Origin: Polyangiaceae bacterium
GTDB taxonomy: Bacteria > Myxococcota_A > Polyangia > Polyangiales > Polyangiaceae
Direction: 5' to 3'
Length of the DNA stretch: 57,771 nt
Assembly (NCBI GenBank): GCA_023150915.1
Contig: JAKLKA010000032.1
Location: 1 to 57,771 of the forward strand
Shown here piece by piece: positions 46,815 to 55,247 of the stretch (positions are counted from its first letter, which is position 1; each line of letters begins with the position of its first letter). A model generated the notes under the pieces. That model saw only the letters and a list, made by a program, of their open reading frames with translations. It did no database searches and was not told where the DNA came from. The translations under genes were made by a program, and so were the position numbers.

Positions 46815-47375
46815 GTGGCCAGTCCCGCTCGAACTCACGCGACCTACGCGGATCTCCTGGCCGTGCCCCCGGGCAAAGTTGCCCAGCTCATCGGCGGAGT
46901 GCTCCACACCCATCCGCGACCGGCCGCGCGACACACCAACGCAGCATCCGTCTTGGGCGAAGAGCTCGGTCCGCCGTTTCGGCGCGGTCGCGGCGGTCCC
47001 GGCGGTTGGGTCATCCTGGATGGGCCGGAGCTGCATCTCGGCGCCGACATCTTGGTTCCCGATCTTTCGGGCTGGCGCCGCGCGCGCATGCCAGAGATCC
47101 CCGACGCGGCGTTCTTCACCCTGCCACCCGATTGGGTGTGCGAGGTCCTTTCTCCGTCCACCGAGGCGATGGATCGCGACGAGAAGCTACCGGTCTACGC
47201 GCGCGAATGCGTAGCGCACGTCTGGCTCGTCGACCCCATCGCGAAGACGCTGGAAGTGCTGCGGCTCGACGGGGACACCTACCGCGTGATTGCCACGTGG
47301 CGGGAGTCCGCTCGGGTGCACGCCGAGCCCTTCGACGCGATCGAGCTCGACTTGTCGCTGCTCTGGCAACTGTGA
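46815..47375 (+). CDS. Uma2-family (DUF820) PD-(D/E)xK endonuclease
   Basis: 186-residue Uma2 protein with an apparently intact nuclease core: Asp in ADILVPDLSGWR, Glu in WVCEVLSPST and Lys in MDRDEKLPVYA, then the usual WLVDP strand and the C-terminal FDAIELDLSLLW. GTG start. Uma2 proteins are predicted restriction-endonuclease-fold enzymes abundant in cyanobacteria and myxobacteria; their role is unknown. Its stop overlaps the GTG of the shortened antitoxin gene (GTGA), placing it as the first gene of a three-gene unit with MazF. Confidence 0.87.
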   Translation: MASPARTHATYADLLAVPPGKVAQLIGGVLHTHPRPAARHTNAASVLGEELGPPFRRGRGGPGGWVILDGPELHLGADILVPDLSGWRRARMPEIPDAAFFTLPPDWVCEVLSPSTEAMDRDEKLPVYARECVAHVWLVDPIAKTLEVLRLDGDTYRVIATWRESARVHAEPFDAIELDLSLLWQL

Positions 47376-47539
47376 GGTCCCGGCGCGGCGCCGCTCGGGA
47401 CGCGGTCCTCTCGTACCTCGAGGCGCGCCGCCGCCGCGACGTCGATGCGCGCATCCGCGCTGCCTACTCGGGAGGCGAACGGGATCTCCTGACGGACGTC
47501 GAGGAGATGCTCGAAGGACAGGCATGGCCCGAGAAGTGA
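47372..47539 (+). CDS. Shortened antitoxin of a MazEF-type module
   Basis: 55-residue protein from a GTG overlapping the Uma2 stop. It matches the C-terminal part of ribbon-helix-helix antitoxins that pair with MazF: DAVLSYLEARRRRDVDARI, then AAYSGGERDLLTDVEEM and a Trp near the end (GQAWPEK). The N-terminal DNA-binding ribbon-helix-helix normally found before this is missing. It overlaps mazF by 16 bp, the usual antitoxin-toxin arrangement. It may still neutralise the toxin through its C-terminal part but should not bind DNA. Confidence 0.6.
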   Translation: MRSRRGAARDAVLSYLEARRRRDVDARIRAAYSGGERDLLTDVEEMLEGQAWPEK

Positions 47540-47850
47540 GCCGTGGCGAGATCCGCCTCTACACATTTCGCTCACCGGACAAGCGCAGGCCGGTGCTGGT
47601 TCTCAGCCGGCAGGTCCTCCTCGACGTGTTGCAGACGGCAACGGTCGTGCCGATCACATCGTCCATGCACGGTTCACCCTCGGAGGTCGAGTTGGGCGTA
47701 GCCGAGGGGCTCGAGTCACCATCGTGTGCGAACCTGGCGAACGTGCAGACCGTACGACAGAAGGATCTGTCGCGGATCGTAGGGAGCGCTGGTCCCGAGA
47801 AGCTCGAGGAGATCTGCCGCGCGCTCGCCGTGGCCACCGGCTGCGACTGA
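47524..47850 (+). CDS. mazF: MazF/PemK-family toxin (endoribonuclease)
   Basis: 108-residue MazF-type toxin. The N-terminal strand SRGEIRLYTF, the loop DKRRPVLVLSR and TATVVPITSSMHGSPSEVEL are the family landmarks, including the Arg and Ser/Thr residues that line the RNase site. MazF cleaves mRNA at short single-stranded sequences. It is encoded 16 bp inside the end of the shortened antitoxin and downstream of a Uma2 gene. Length is normal and no damage is seen, so a functioning antitoxin must exist here or elsewhere. Confidence 0.9.
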   Translation: MAREVSRGEIRLYTFRSPDKRRPVLVLSRQVLLDVLQTATVVPITSSMHGSPSEVELGVAEGLESPSCANLANVQTVRQKDLSRIVGSAGPEKLEEICRALAVATGCD

Positions 47851-47924
47851 ATGCGGATCCGCACTCCCGCGGTGCACGGCAAGGGCCGGGGGCGCGCAGG
47901 CCCGGTGCGGCGTCACGGTTTGGC

Positions 47925-49496
47925 TCACTTGGGCACGCGCCACACCGCAGCGTGAGCCGCGCCCGGCACCGCACCGATCCAGTAGACATGCGTCGCGTCC
48001 GCCGCGACCGCGAAGACCGTGGTGTCCTTGGCGAGCGTGTGACGCGCGCCGGTCGACTTCGAGAAGGCGACGAGGTCAGAAGACAGTCCGACGTAGAGCG
48101 CGGTCGCGTCCATCGCGAGCGCCGGGCTCAGCAACCCTTGCGCGTACACGGCGCGCTCCACCAGAGCGTGGTCAGTGCGGAAGACCTTGTGCAACTTCTG
48201 GTTATCGCGCGCCAAGAAGTAGGCGCCGCTCGCGTCGACTGCGCTGTCACCCGGGTACCCCCCGGCGGCCAAGAGTTGCGTCCCGCCTTCGCTGCTGCAG
48301 TCGATTCGGCGGCGCATGACGAAGCCGGCGGGCGCTGCATACACGTAGTCCTCCCAGAGCGAGAGCCCGAGCGTCAGCTGCCCGACCACACCGATCTCGC
48401 GCACGCCGCCCGTCCACTCGTAGAGGCGCCCCGGCGCTGAGCCCCAGTCGCCCGGAACCACATCGGTCGACCACAGCACGCGCCCTTGACCGACGACCAG
48501 ATCCCTGGGCGCGCCTTCCCGCGCGGCCAGTAGCTGCGGTGCGCCCTCGCGCCACCGGTACACCGCGCCCTCCCCCGGGTGTCCCGGCCCGCCTCCCCCA
48601 CCGAGCGACGGAGCACTCAGCACTACGGCCCAGTGTGGCATTCCGTTCACGGTGTCGAGCGCCGCGACGAAGGGCAGTCCATCCGCGAGGACCACCGGCG
48701 GACCGCCGGACTTGTGCCACGCGACGACGCGCCCGGGCACACCGGCTCCCGGATCGCCCGACTCGGACCAGTACACCCGACTCGAGTCGACCGCGATCCG
48801 GGCGGCAAGCTCGTCCAGGTGCACGAGGGCGTTGTCCAGCTGTGCGATCATCTCGGGAGTACAAACGCCCGGCGTCTCGCAGCCGTTCGCCGGATCGCCG
48901 TCGCAGCTCGACCAGCCGTCCTCGCAGTGGACGCTGCACACTCCGAGCGCACAGGCGGGCACTTCGTGCGCCCCTGTCGCGCCACACGCCTGGCCGCAAC
49001 CTCCGCAGCTTTCCACGTCGAGCAGTGGCTCGGCGCACTGTCCACCACAGAGAGCCGCCCCGGAGCAGAGGCATGCTCCGGCGACACACGCCTCGCCCGC
49101 GCCGGGACAGCGCGCGAAGTCGTCGACCCTGCCGTTGCAGTCGTTGTCCCGCCCGTCGCACTCCTCCTGTCCCGACCATTCACACGAGCAGAAGTCGTCG
49201 TCGCCCGCGAAGCCGCGGCTGCACGACCACTCCGGACCGGGCCCGCAGTCTAGGTTTTCGTAGCACCGCTTCGTGCACACACCGTGGCACGCCATCCCGA
49301 GCGCGCAGTCGCCGCTTTTCCGACAAACCGACGGGCACTCGGGACCGTCGGCGACCGCCCAACCCGACGGCCCAGTCACAGCGACGCGCTCGCGCTCACC
49401 CTCGCTGCACGCCGACGCGAGCAGCAACGCAGCCGCCAACGCCGGCGCCAGCGCGACAGCGCTGGTCCGCGACCGCAATCCGCCCGCCCGACGCAT
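47925..49496 (-). CDS. Large Cys-rich lipoprotein with beta-propeller-like C-terminus
   Basis: 523-residue lipoprotein; ATG 49496 gives signal peptide ending LLLASAC. The first part (about 35-200) is Cys-rich with short EGF/MopE-like units (CPSVCRKSGDCALGMACHG, EECDGRDNDCNGRVDDF, SCGGCGQAC), typical of myxobacterial surface proteins. The C-terminal 300 residues show repeats of the kind seen in six-bladed propellers (AAYVG/VYW/LVA units such as AVDSSRVYWSESG, GQGRVLWSTD, AMDATALYVGLSS). Ligand unknown. Confidence 0.82.
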   Translation of the reverse strand: MRRAGGLRSRTSAVALAPALAAALLLASACSEGERERVAVTGPSGWAVADGPECPSVCRKSGDCALGMACHGVCTKRCYENLDCGPGPEWSCSRGFAGDDDFCSCEWSGQEECDGRDNDCNGRVDDFARCPGAGEACVAGACLCSGAALCGGQCAEPLLDVESCGGCGQACGATGAHEVPACALGVCSVHCEDGWSSCDGDPANGCETPGVCTPEMIAQLDNALVHLDELAARIAVDSSRVYWSESGDPGAGVPGRVVAWHKSGGPPVVLADGLPFVAALDTVNGMPHWAVVLSAPSLGGGGGPGHPGEGAVYRWREGAPQLLAAREGAPRDLVVGQGRVLWSTDVVPGDWGSAPGRLYEWTGGVREIGVVGQLTLGLSLWEDYVYAAPAGFVMRRRIDCSSEGGTQLLAAGGYPGDSAVDASGAYFLARDNQKLHKVFRTDHALVERAVYAQGLLSPALAMDATALYVGLSSDLVAFSKSTGARHTLAKDTTVFAVAADATHVYWIGAVPGAAHAAVWRVPK

Positions 49497-49659
49497 GTTG
49501 CCAGTGTGACACGACGAAGGGGCCATCGGGCGCCGCAGCGGCCGCGGCTGCCCCTTGCCCCCGCTTGCCGGCAGCGTGGCGGCGAGGCACCGGTCGTCGC
49601 CAGGCTCGACCGGCGCGAATCCGCTATGCGCTCAGCGTTTCGTAGGCGACAATCTGCCC

Positions 49660-51024
49660 GTGGGGTTCGGTGCCCGCGCCGCGAGTCTGGTGTGTTGTGT
49701 CGGCGCGTTGGCGTGTGGCCAGGTCACGATCGAGGAGCAGGCTGCGCCCAGCGCCCCTGCCGAGGGTTGGGTGCGAACCTGGTCGGGCAGCGGTCAGACG
49801 GAGCTGCACGCGCTTGCGGTGGGCAGCGAACGAGTTTGGGTGGGCGGGCAGTTCACAGGAACGACGGACTTCGATCCCGGGCCGACCGCCCTGGAGCTGG
49901 TCGGCGCAGACGCCTCCGAGCCCAGCGGGTACCTGTCCTGGTTTGCTGTGGATGGCACATGGCTCGGGGCTCGCACCTCGTTCATCCCCGAGAGCATCGC
50001 CGCCGATCCCGAAGGCGGCGCCTACCTCATCGGAATGCAGGGGAGCACGCTCGGCAACGGCGAGGTCTTCCTGCAGCGCGTCGGCGCAGACGGGCACGAG
50101 CTCTGGACGCACAGCTGGGACTGGGCGGCCGTCTCCTTCAGCGGGGCGGTGACGGTGGTTCCCGACGGTGGTGTCGTCGCGTCGTTCACGTACCACGTCC
50201 CGACGGACCTCGACCCCGGGCCCGCCGAATGGACGGTGGAGACCCAGGGCGGCGAGGACGTCGCCATCGTGGCATTCGCTCCCGATGGAGGCTTTCGTTG
50301 GGGGTCGACGTTCGGGGGCCCGGGGGACGACTCAGGCGGAGCCTCGGCATCGATGGCCGACGGGGGGGTAATCGTCTCGGGGAGCGTCGCAGACCCTTCT
50401 GCGCCGGGCAGCTTCGGAGCCGATCACGCCTGGCTTGCGCGTCTTGACGCTCACGGGGCGAAGCTGTGGTCGCGAGAATGGGGTGGAGATCACCACGCCA
50501 GCGCCGGTGGCGTGGCGGTGGACCAGAACGGGACGATCTACCTCTTCCAGCATCTCGGCATCGCCGATGGGGGCAGCGCGTCCATCGACCTCGATCCCGG
50601 GCCGGGCACCCACTTCGTCACGGTCTACAGCAAGGAGCTGTTTCTTTCGCGGTTCGACGCGGAAGGTGGCTTCCGCTGGGCCGAGCCGAATCTCGGAGGC
50701 TCGCTCTGGGCACGCGGGGACTCGGTCATGATCGCGGGGTGGTGCGGCGCGATCGTGGATCTCGATCCCGGCCCGGCGCTGGACCCGTGCGTTGGGATGT
50801 TCGGCATGACGGTCAGCGCTGAAGGTGAGTACCTGGGCACGAAGCAGCGTCCCGCTGACTCCAGCGGGAACTGGGCCTATTCAGCCATCGGGTCTCGTGA
50901 CGCCAGCACGCTCTTCGTCGCCGGCCAGTACTTCGAACCCGCGAAACAGCCGAACCCGTTCGGTCCGCCGTTCGCACCGGTGCCAGGCAACGGATCGTTC
51001 CTGGCACTCGCGCCCTTGGACTGA
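49660..51024 (+). CDS. Lipoprotein with DPGP-containing beta-propeller-like repeats
   Basis: 454 residues from GTG 49660, chosen because it gives a lipoprotein signal peptide ending ALAC; an in-frame ATG at 49555 would add 35 non-hydrophobic residues. The mature part has repeats of about 60-90 residues, each with a (F/L)DPGP signature (DFDPGPTALEL, DLDPGPAEW, DLDPGPGTHF, DLDPGPALD) preceded by strands such as GVVASFTYHVPT. This resembles secreted SBBP/delta-60-like repeat proteins and suggests a propeller. Divergent from the Cys-rich lipoprotein. The 217 bp after it show no convincing gene. Confidence 0.78.
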   Translation: MGFGARAASLVCCVGALACGQVTIEEQAAPSAPAEGWVRTWSGSGQTELHALAVGSERVWVGGQFTGTTDFDPGPTALELVGADASEPSGYLSWFAVDGTWLGARTSFIPESIAADPEGGAYLIGMQGSTLGNGEVFLQRVGADGHELWTHSWDWAAVSFSGAVTVVPDGGVVASFTYHVPTDLDPGPAEWTVETQGGEDVAIVAFAPDGGFRWGSTFGGPGDDSGGASASMADGGVIVSGSVADPSAPGSFGADHAWLARLDAHGAKLWSREWGGDHHASAGGVAVDQNGTIYLFQHLGIADGGSASIDLDPGPGTHFVTVYSKELFLSRFDAEGGFRWAEPNLGGSLWARGDSVMIAGWCGAIVDLDPGPALDPCVGMFGMTVSAEGEYLGTKQRPADSSGNWAYSAIGSRDASTLFVAGQYFEPAKQPNPFGPPFAPVPGNGSFLALAPLD

Positions 51025-51241
51025 AGCGCCAACCCTGCCGCCCGTTCCCCCGCGGTGCCGCCGCTGCTGGAACCGAATCGTAATGCAGATCCGCGCTCGC
51101 CCTCTCTGCTCGGCAAGCAGCGTCAGCCACTGACGCTCGTCCGTCGGCGGGATGCGGTTTGAATACACCTGGACGCGGCGCGTGCCCCCGTCGGGCACAA
51201 GAAGGTTGCGACAGCCGGTGACGGACGCGGCCGCCAGTTCG

Positions 51242-51937
51242 TCAAGGCGGTGGCTTGCCCTTCGTGACGCGGCGGCTCTCGATGCGAAGCCCCTGCGCTC
51301 CACGCGGCGCGAAGCGGATGGTCTCGGACCAGGAGTGCGTCGGACCGGTCGGACCGGCCGTGTGCACGACGGCGTAGTCCACCACGACGCGGTCGCCGTC
51401 GCGCTCCAGACGGAGCTCGTCGAAAGCGGACTGGGAGAAGGCCGTGGTGGGGATCTGGGCACAGCGCGACGGCGCATCGTCGCCCAGCCAGCCCAAGATG
51501 AACGCCCTGTGCTTCGCGCCGCACTGCTCACCCAGCCCCAGCGCGTCCGTCAGCTCGCAGCGCATCTTGCCCGCTCCTCCGTCCGGGCTTGGAGCCGACG
51601 TCCAGGTGCAGTCGGTGCCGACCGTGGTCGAGAGGTAACCGACCGCCGCTCGCTCGGCGTCGCTCAGCCGCCCGATTGCGGGGCGGTCGAGCGTCAGGGC
51701 CCATCCGGCTTCTTCGCCCTGACGCCAGAGCAGCCTCCGCGGGCCAGGAGTCGGCGGCTGCGGCAGGGGGGCCGGGGCAGGTCGCGCCGCGACGGCGGGT
51801 GCGCTCGGCTCAGCCGCCCCCGGTCGCACGTTCGAACCTTCGCACGCCGCCAGCAGCGCCAGGATGAACGTCAGCGATACGCCGCGGGCTGGCGCGACGA
51901 AGCGACTGCGCGCACCCGGCCGGAAAACTTCCGACAC
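51242..51937 (-). CDS. Lipoprotein of unknown function
   Basis: 231 residues from GTG 51937, the only sensible start that precedes the signal peptide (SLTFILALLAAC). A Pro/Ala linker leads to a mixed alpha/beta domain (WALTLDRPAIGRLSDAERAA, MRCELTDALGLGEQCGAK, HSWSETIRFAPRGAQGLRIE). No family is recognised. The N-region before the hydrophobic core is long (20 residues), so the start is uncertain. It is preceded by a strong palindromic hairpin at 51958-51998. Confidence 0.65.
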   Translation of the reverse strand: MSEVFRPGARSRFVAPARGVSLTFILALLAACEGSNVRPGAAEPSAPAVAARPAPAPLPQPPTPGPRRLLWRQGEEAGWALTLDRPAIGRLSDAERAAVGYLSTTVGTDCTWTSAPSPDGGAGKMRCELTDALGLGEQCGAKHRAFILGWLGDDAPSRCAQIPTTAFSQSAFDELRLERDGDRVVVDYAVVHTAGPTGPTHSWSETIRFAPRGAQGLRIESRRVTKGKPPP

Positions 51938-51957
51938 TGCGGCAGCCAAAATGAAGC

Positions 51958-51998
51958 GTCCCCCCCGAATCGCGCAAAGCGCGATTCTTGGGGGGGAC
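51958..51998. repeat. Very stable intergenic palindrome (REP-like)
   Basis: GTCCCCCCC-GAATCGCGC, AAA loop, GCGCGATTC-TT-GGGGGGGAC: 18 paired positions with only a TT bulge. A second small hairpin GCCGC-GCA-GCGGC (52003-52015) follows, then a run of seven G at 52021-52027. Neither strand gives the T-run of a Rho-independent terminator. The layout resembles a mobile REP/palindromic repeat; it could also act as a bidirectional terminator between the two minus-strand lipoprotein genes. Confidence 0.6.
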
Positions 51999-52032
51999 CG
52001 GCGCCGCGCAGCGGCGACGAGGGGGGGCAGCC

Positions 52033-52725
52033 TCATTTCTCGTAGAGCTGCGCCGCCGCGATGCCCGAGCCGCCAGCGACCTCGAGCACCATCTTGACCG
52101 GGACGGCCATCGGGAACGCGTTCTTGTAGCAGTTCGGCTTCTTGCCGAGCACCGCTTGCGCGCCCGTGTCCTGATCGTTCGCCAGCACCATGGCCGAGCC
52201 CGGGATGGGCGTGACCGCGACGAACTTCACGTTGACCTCGGTGACCGCGGGCAGACCCGACGCGACGACCGTGTAGCACTTGCCGGGCTGCAGCTGGATC
52301 TGCGACTCGAGGACCTGGCCTTGCTGGAAGTTCCCAGCGAGGGCCGAGCCCACCGGCTTGCTGCCGGGGACCGCGTGCTGCGTGGCCATCTGGTTCAGCA
52401 CCTGCGTGGCCGCGCCGGCCAGCATTGGATCGACCGGCTGCGCCTGACCGCCACCCGCCGGAGCCGCCGTGGGCGCCGCCGTGGGCTGAGCCGTGGGCTG
52501 ACCGGTGGGCTGACCCGCCGGGTACCCACCGGGCTGCTGCTGGTAGCCGCCGGGCTGCTGCTGATAACCACCCGGCTGCTGCTGATAGCCGCCGGGCTGC
52601 TGCTGATAGCCACCCGGCTGCTGCTGGTAGCCCGCCGTCTGGGCGTCGCTGTCCTTCTTCTTGCAACCCACGACGCCGCTCAGAACGACCGCGCCGACAA
52701 CACCAAGGATGAACCCGTTTCGCAT
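52033..52725 (-). CDS. Lipoprotein with GGYQQQP repeats
   Basis: 230-residue lipoprotein: signal peptide MRNGFILGVVGAVVLSGVVGC, then five (A/G)GYQQQP heptads, a Gln/Pro/Thr/Ala-rich linker, and a compact C-terminal domain with two Cys (GKCYTVVASGLPAVTEVNV, KPNCYKNAFPM). GAGGAG lies upstream of the ATG. The domain resembles those of other myxobacterial lipoproteins that carry a low-complexity stalk; function unknown. The repeat is encoded by 21-bp tandem units at about 52525-52632 that could vary in number. Confidence 0.8.
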   Translation of the reverse strand: MRNGFILGVVGAVVLSGVVGCKKKDSDAQTAGYQQQPGGYQQQPGGYQQQPGGYQQQPGGYQQQPGGYPAGQPTGQPTAQPTAAPTAAPAGGGQAQPVDPMLAGAATQVLNQMATQHAVPGSKPVGSALAGNFQQGQVLESQIQLQPGKCYTVVASGLPAVTEVNVKFVAVTPIPGSAMVLANDQDTGAQAVLGKKPNCYKNAFPMAVPVKMVLEVAGGSGIAAAQLYEK

Positions 52726-52880
52726 GACAACTCCTCGCTCGCGCCTCTCGTGCCGTCTTCGCACGCGCGGCGACTCGAGCCGCGGAAGGCTACAATTAGA
52801 CGGGCAGCGGGGTAAAGCTCGTCACGCGGGGCGCCAAAACCCGCGAAGGCCGCCGGAAGGACACGGGAAACCGAGCAGGC

Positions 52881-55193
52881 TCAGGGCAGGCCGACCGTGC
52901 CCGGGGCCCGATCGACGCCCCCGCTGTGCTCGGTCTTGGGCGCGCCGGCCGTGGGTTCGAACACGTGCAGGCTCCAGCTGGCGCCGTCGGCAGCCGCCGG
53001 AGCCCCACCGGGAAGCGAGTACGTGTCGGTGCCTTCCGCGTCGACGAAGATGCCGTAGGTCGGCATGTCGTCGCGGCTGGTGTACGGCCCGCCGTGTCCC
53101 AGGGACGCGCAGCCGTAGGTGTTGTTTCCGGCGGGCGTGTACTGGTCGTTGCCGCCGACGTTGATCGAGCCGCCCGCGCCCTGCGAGTTGCCGCAGCCCA
53201 GCGAGAGCCCCGGCGCAGTGTACTGGTCGTCACCGCCCAGATCGACGTGCAGCGCACCGGAGAAGTCGTGACCCACGCCGATGCTGGTGGCGCGGATCGG
53301 GAAGCTGGGGTTGTACAGATCGTTTCCGGCGCGATCGAAGTGCGCGCCGAGCGCGAAGTGCGCGCTGGCCCCCTGCACGTACCAGAGGCCCTTGTAGGTG
53401 TCGTCGCCGGCCTTGTCGGTGAGCAGGCCGAAGCCCAGCCAGTACCCCGAGCCCTGCGCGAACACGCTGGCGGTGTAGCTGTCTTTGCCCGCGCGGTCGT
53501 AGAGCACGCCGTGCCCACCCGCCATGTACAGGCCCTTGGTGTCGTCGCGGCGACCGAAGCCGGCGCCCTGACACATGCTGGTGTTGCCCTCTTTCGGCAG
53601 CTGCGCCGAGGGGTAGAGCGAGTCGCCGCCCACCTTGGGATCGCCCGGATCGGCGAACCACGTGTCGTCGCCGCCACCGTCCACCGCCACGCCCACGCCG
53701 TGCACGTAGCCGAAGCCCTGCGAGGCATAGAAGGTGCGGTACTCGTCGTTGCCGGCAGCGTCGATCAGCGCGCCGATGCCCCACATGGCCGAGCCCTGGC
53801 TGGTGTTCTCGGCGACGTACTTGTCCGCGCCGCCCTGATCGAACAGCGCACCCACGCCCAGCGCGCCCGCGCCCTGAGACAGCGCCAGCGAGGCGTACAC
53901 GTCGTCGGCCACGCCGAGATCCCACGCGAGGCCCACCCCCAGAATTCCGCTGCCCTGACGGCCGACGCGGGACAAGGTCTGACCCATGGCGCCGCCGAAG
54001 CCATAGCGCCCCGCCGAGTCCGACGGTGGGCGAGTGGGCGTGTCCAGCGAGTCGGGCACGATGGCGTAGCCGTAGTGATCTTTGCCGGCCAGATCGATGG
54101 CCACGCCCACGGGCAGCTCGCGACGACCGGACCCGACCGGCACCTCGTAAGTGTCGTCGCCGCCCAGCTCGAGCAAGAGCGCGCTCTTCTCGGCCAGGTG
54201 ACCCGCCGTGTAACTGTCGGCGTTCGGGCCGCCGATCACCACTGCGCCGAGCGGGGTGTCGACGGCCAGCGGCGACGACGCCTTGCCGGCGAACTTGCCC
54301 AGGTCCGCCGCCTCGACCGCGCGCGCCACCAGCGCCGCCGCCGTGGCGATGCGCTTCTCGTCCACCTTCTTCAGGTACCCCACGCTGGTCTTGTCGACCG
54401 TGAAGGGATCGGTGGGGATGATCACGAAGCTGTAGACGCGGCTCAAGAAGTCGAGCTCGTCGGACACCTCGGTGCCCACTGCCGCGCGCACCTCGCCGGC
54501 GGCCCATGCCAGGGTGGCGAGCACCGGCACCAAGGCTTGCTGCAGATCGAGGGGCACGCCCTGGGTCGCTGCAGCGAGCGCCGCGGCGTCGCCCGCGCCG
54601 AGCTTGGCCAGCGCGGCGGCCAGCGGTGAGGCCGCTGCCAGCGCCGCCTCCCAGCCGCCCAGCTCGGCACACGCGTCCAGGGTGTGGCCTTTGCGCACCG
54701 ATGCGGCGAGCAGCACGCTGGACACGGTCTGCTTCCCGTCGAGCGCCGCATCCAGATACCCCTCGGTCTCGAGCGCGAAGGCGGGGATCCGCAGCAGCCC
54801 TTGGTGCAGCGGGCGGAAGCTGGGCAGCTGATACGCGTCGTCGGCGAAGATCGGCTTCCAGATCGCCATGGTCGCGTCCGAAAACCCGTAGCCGCAGCGG
54901 TCGATGCCGGCCTTGCCCAGCGCGTCGTCGAGCGCGTCGGCCGCGGCGGGCTTCTTCGCCGGGCAGGCGGCGTCACCGGCGGGCGGGGCCACCGCGGGGG
55001 ACTTCACGCACACCGCGGCCAGCGGCTGCACCACGTCCCCGGCCTCGCCGGCGGTGCCACCCGTTCCGCCGGCGTCCGAGCCGCCGCTGCCACCGGTGGA
55101 TGCCGACCCGCCGCCGTCGTCGTCACCGCTGCACGCCGCCAGCGCCACACCCGACAGAACCGCGACCAGGCCCAGCCCCGAGAGCACCCGCAT
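52881..55193 (-). CDS. Large lipoprotein with GDDxY / SQG glycine-rich repeats
   Basis: 770-residue lipoprotein (signal MRVLSGLGLVAVLSGVALAAC). After a Gly/Ser/Thr linker comes a helical domain (about 50-290), then about eight repeats of roughly 30 residues in the C-terminal 450: G-(D/N/K)-D-x-Y, a short loop, (S/A)-Q-G-x-G, and GxGxLxD before the next unit (e.g. GGDDTYEV, ADDVYASLALSQGAGALGVG, AGNDEYRTFYASQGFG, AGDDTYKGLWYVQGA). The pattern recalls calcium-binding RTX-like turns but differs from the nonapeptide GGxGxDxUx. Calcium binding and cell-surface location are inferences. Confidence 0.8.
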   Translation of the reverse strand: MRVLSGLGLVAVLSGVALAACSGDDDGGGSASTGGSGGSDAGGTGGTAGEAGDVVQPLAAVCVKSPAVAPPAGDAACPAKKPAAADALDDALGKAGIDRCGYGFSDATMAIWKPIFADDAYQLPSFRPLHQGLLRIPAFALETEGYLDAALDGKQTVSSVLLAASVRKGHTLDACAELGGWEAALAAASPLAAALAKLGAGDAAALAAATQGVPLDLQQALVPVLATLAWAAGEVRAAVGTEVSDELDFLSRVYSFVIIPTDPFTVDKTSVGYLKKVDEKRIATAAALVARAVEAADLGKFAGKASSPLAVDTPLGAVVIGGPNADSYTAGHLAEKSALLLELGGDDTYEVPVGSGRRELPVGVAIDLAGKDHYGYAIVPDSLDTPTRPPSDSAGRYGFGGAMGQTLSRVGRQGSGILGVGLAWDLGVADDVYASLALSQGAGALGVGALFDQGGADKYVAENTSQGSAMWGIGALIDAAGNDEYRTFYASQGFGYVHGVGVAVDGGGDDTWFADPGDPKVGGDSLYPSAQLPKEGNTSMCQGAGFGRRDDTKGLYMAGGHGVLYDRAGKDSYTASVFAQGSGYWLGFGLLTDKAGDDTYKGLWYVQGASAHFALGAHFDRAGNDLYNPSFPIRATSIGVGHDFSGALHVDLGGDDQYTAPGLSLGCGNSQGAGGSINVGGNDQYTPAGNNTYGCASLGHGGPYTSRDDMPTYGIFVDAEGTDTYSLPGGAPAAADGASWSLHVFEPTAGAPKTEHSGGVDRAPGTVGLP

Positions 55194-55247
55194 GAGGCGG
55201 CGAGCTTAGCGTGGAACCAAGGCTCGTCCAGCGCTACCTTCGCCGGC

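Noticed and set aside
51060-51241. Minus-strand reading with a protein-like stretch (VQVYSNRIPPTDERQWLTLL).
   Set aside because: No start codon, ribosome site or family match; could be a relic but cannot be supported.
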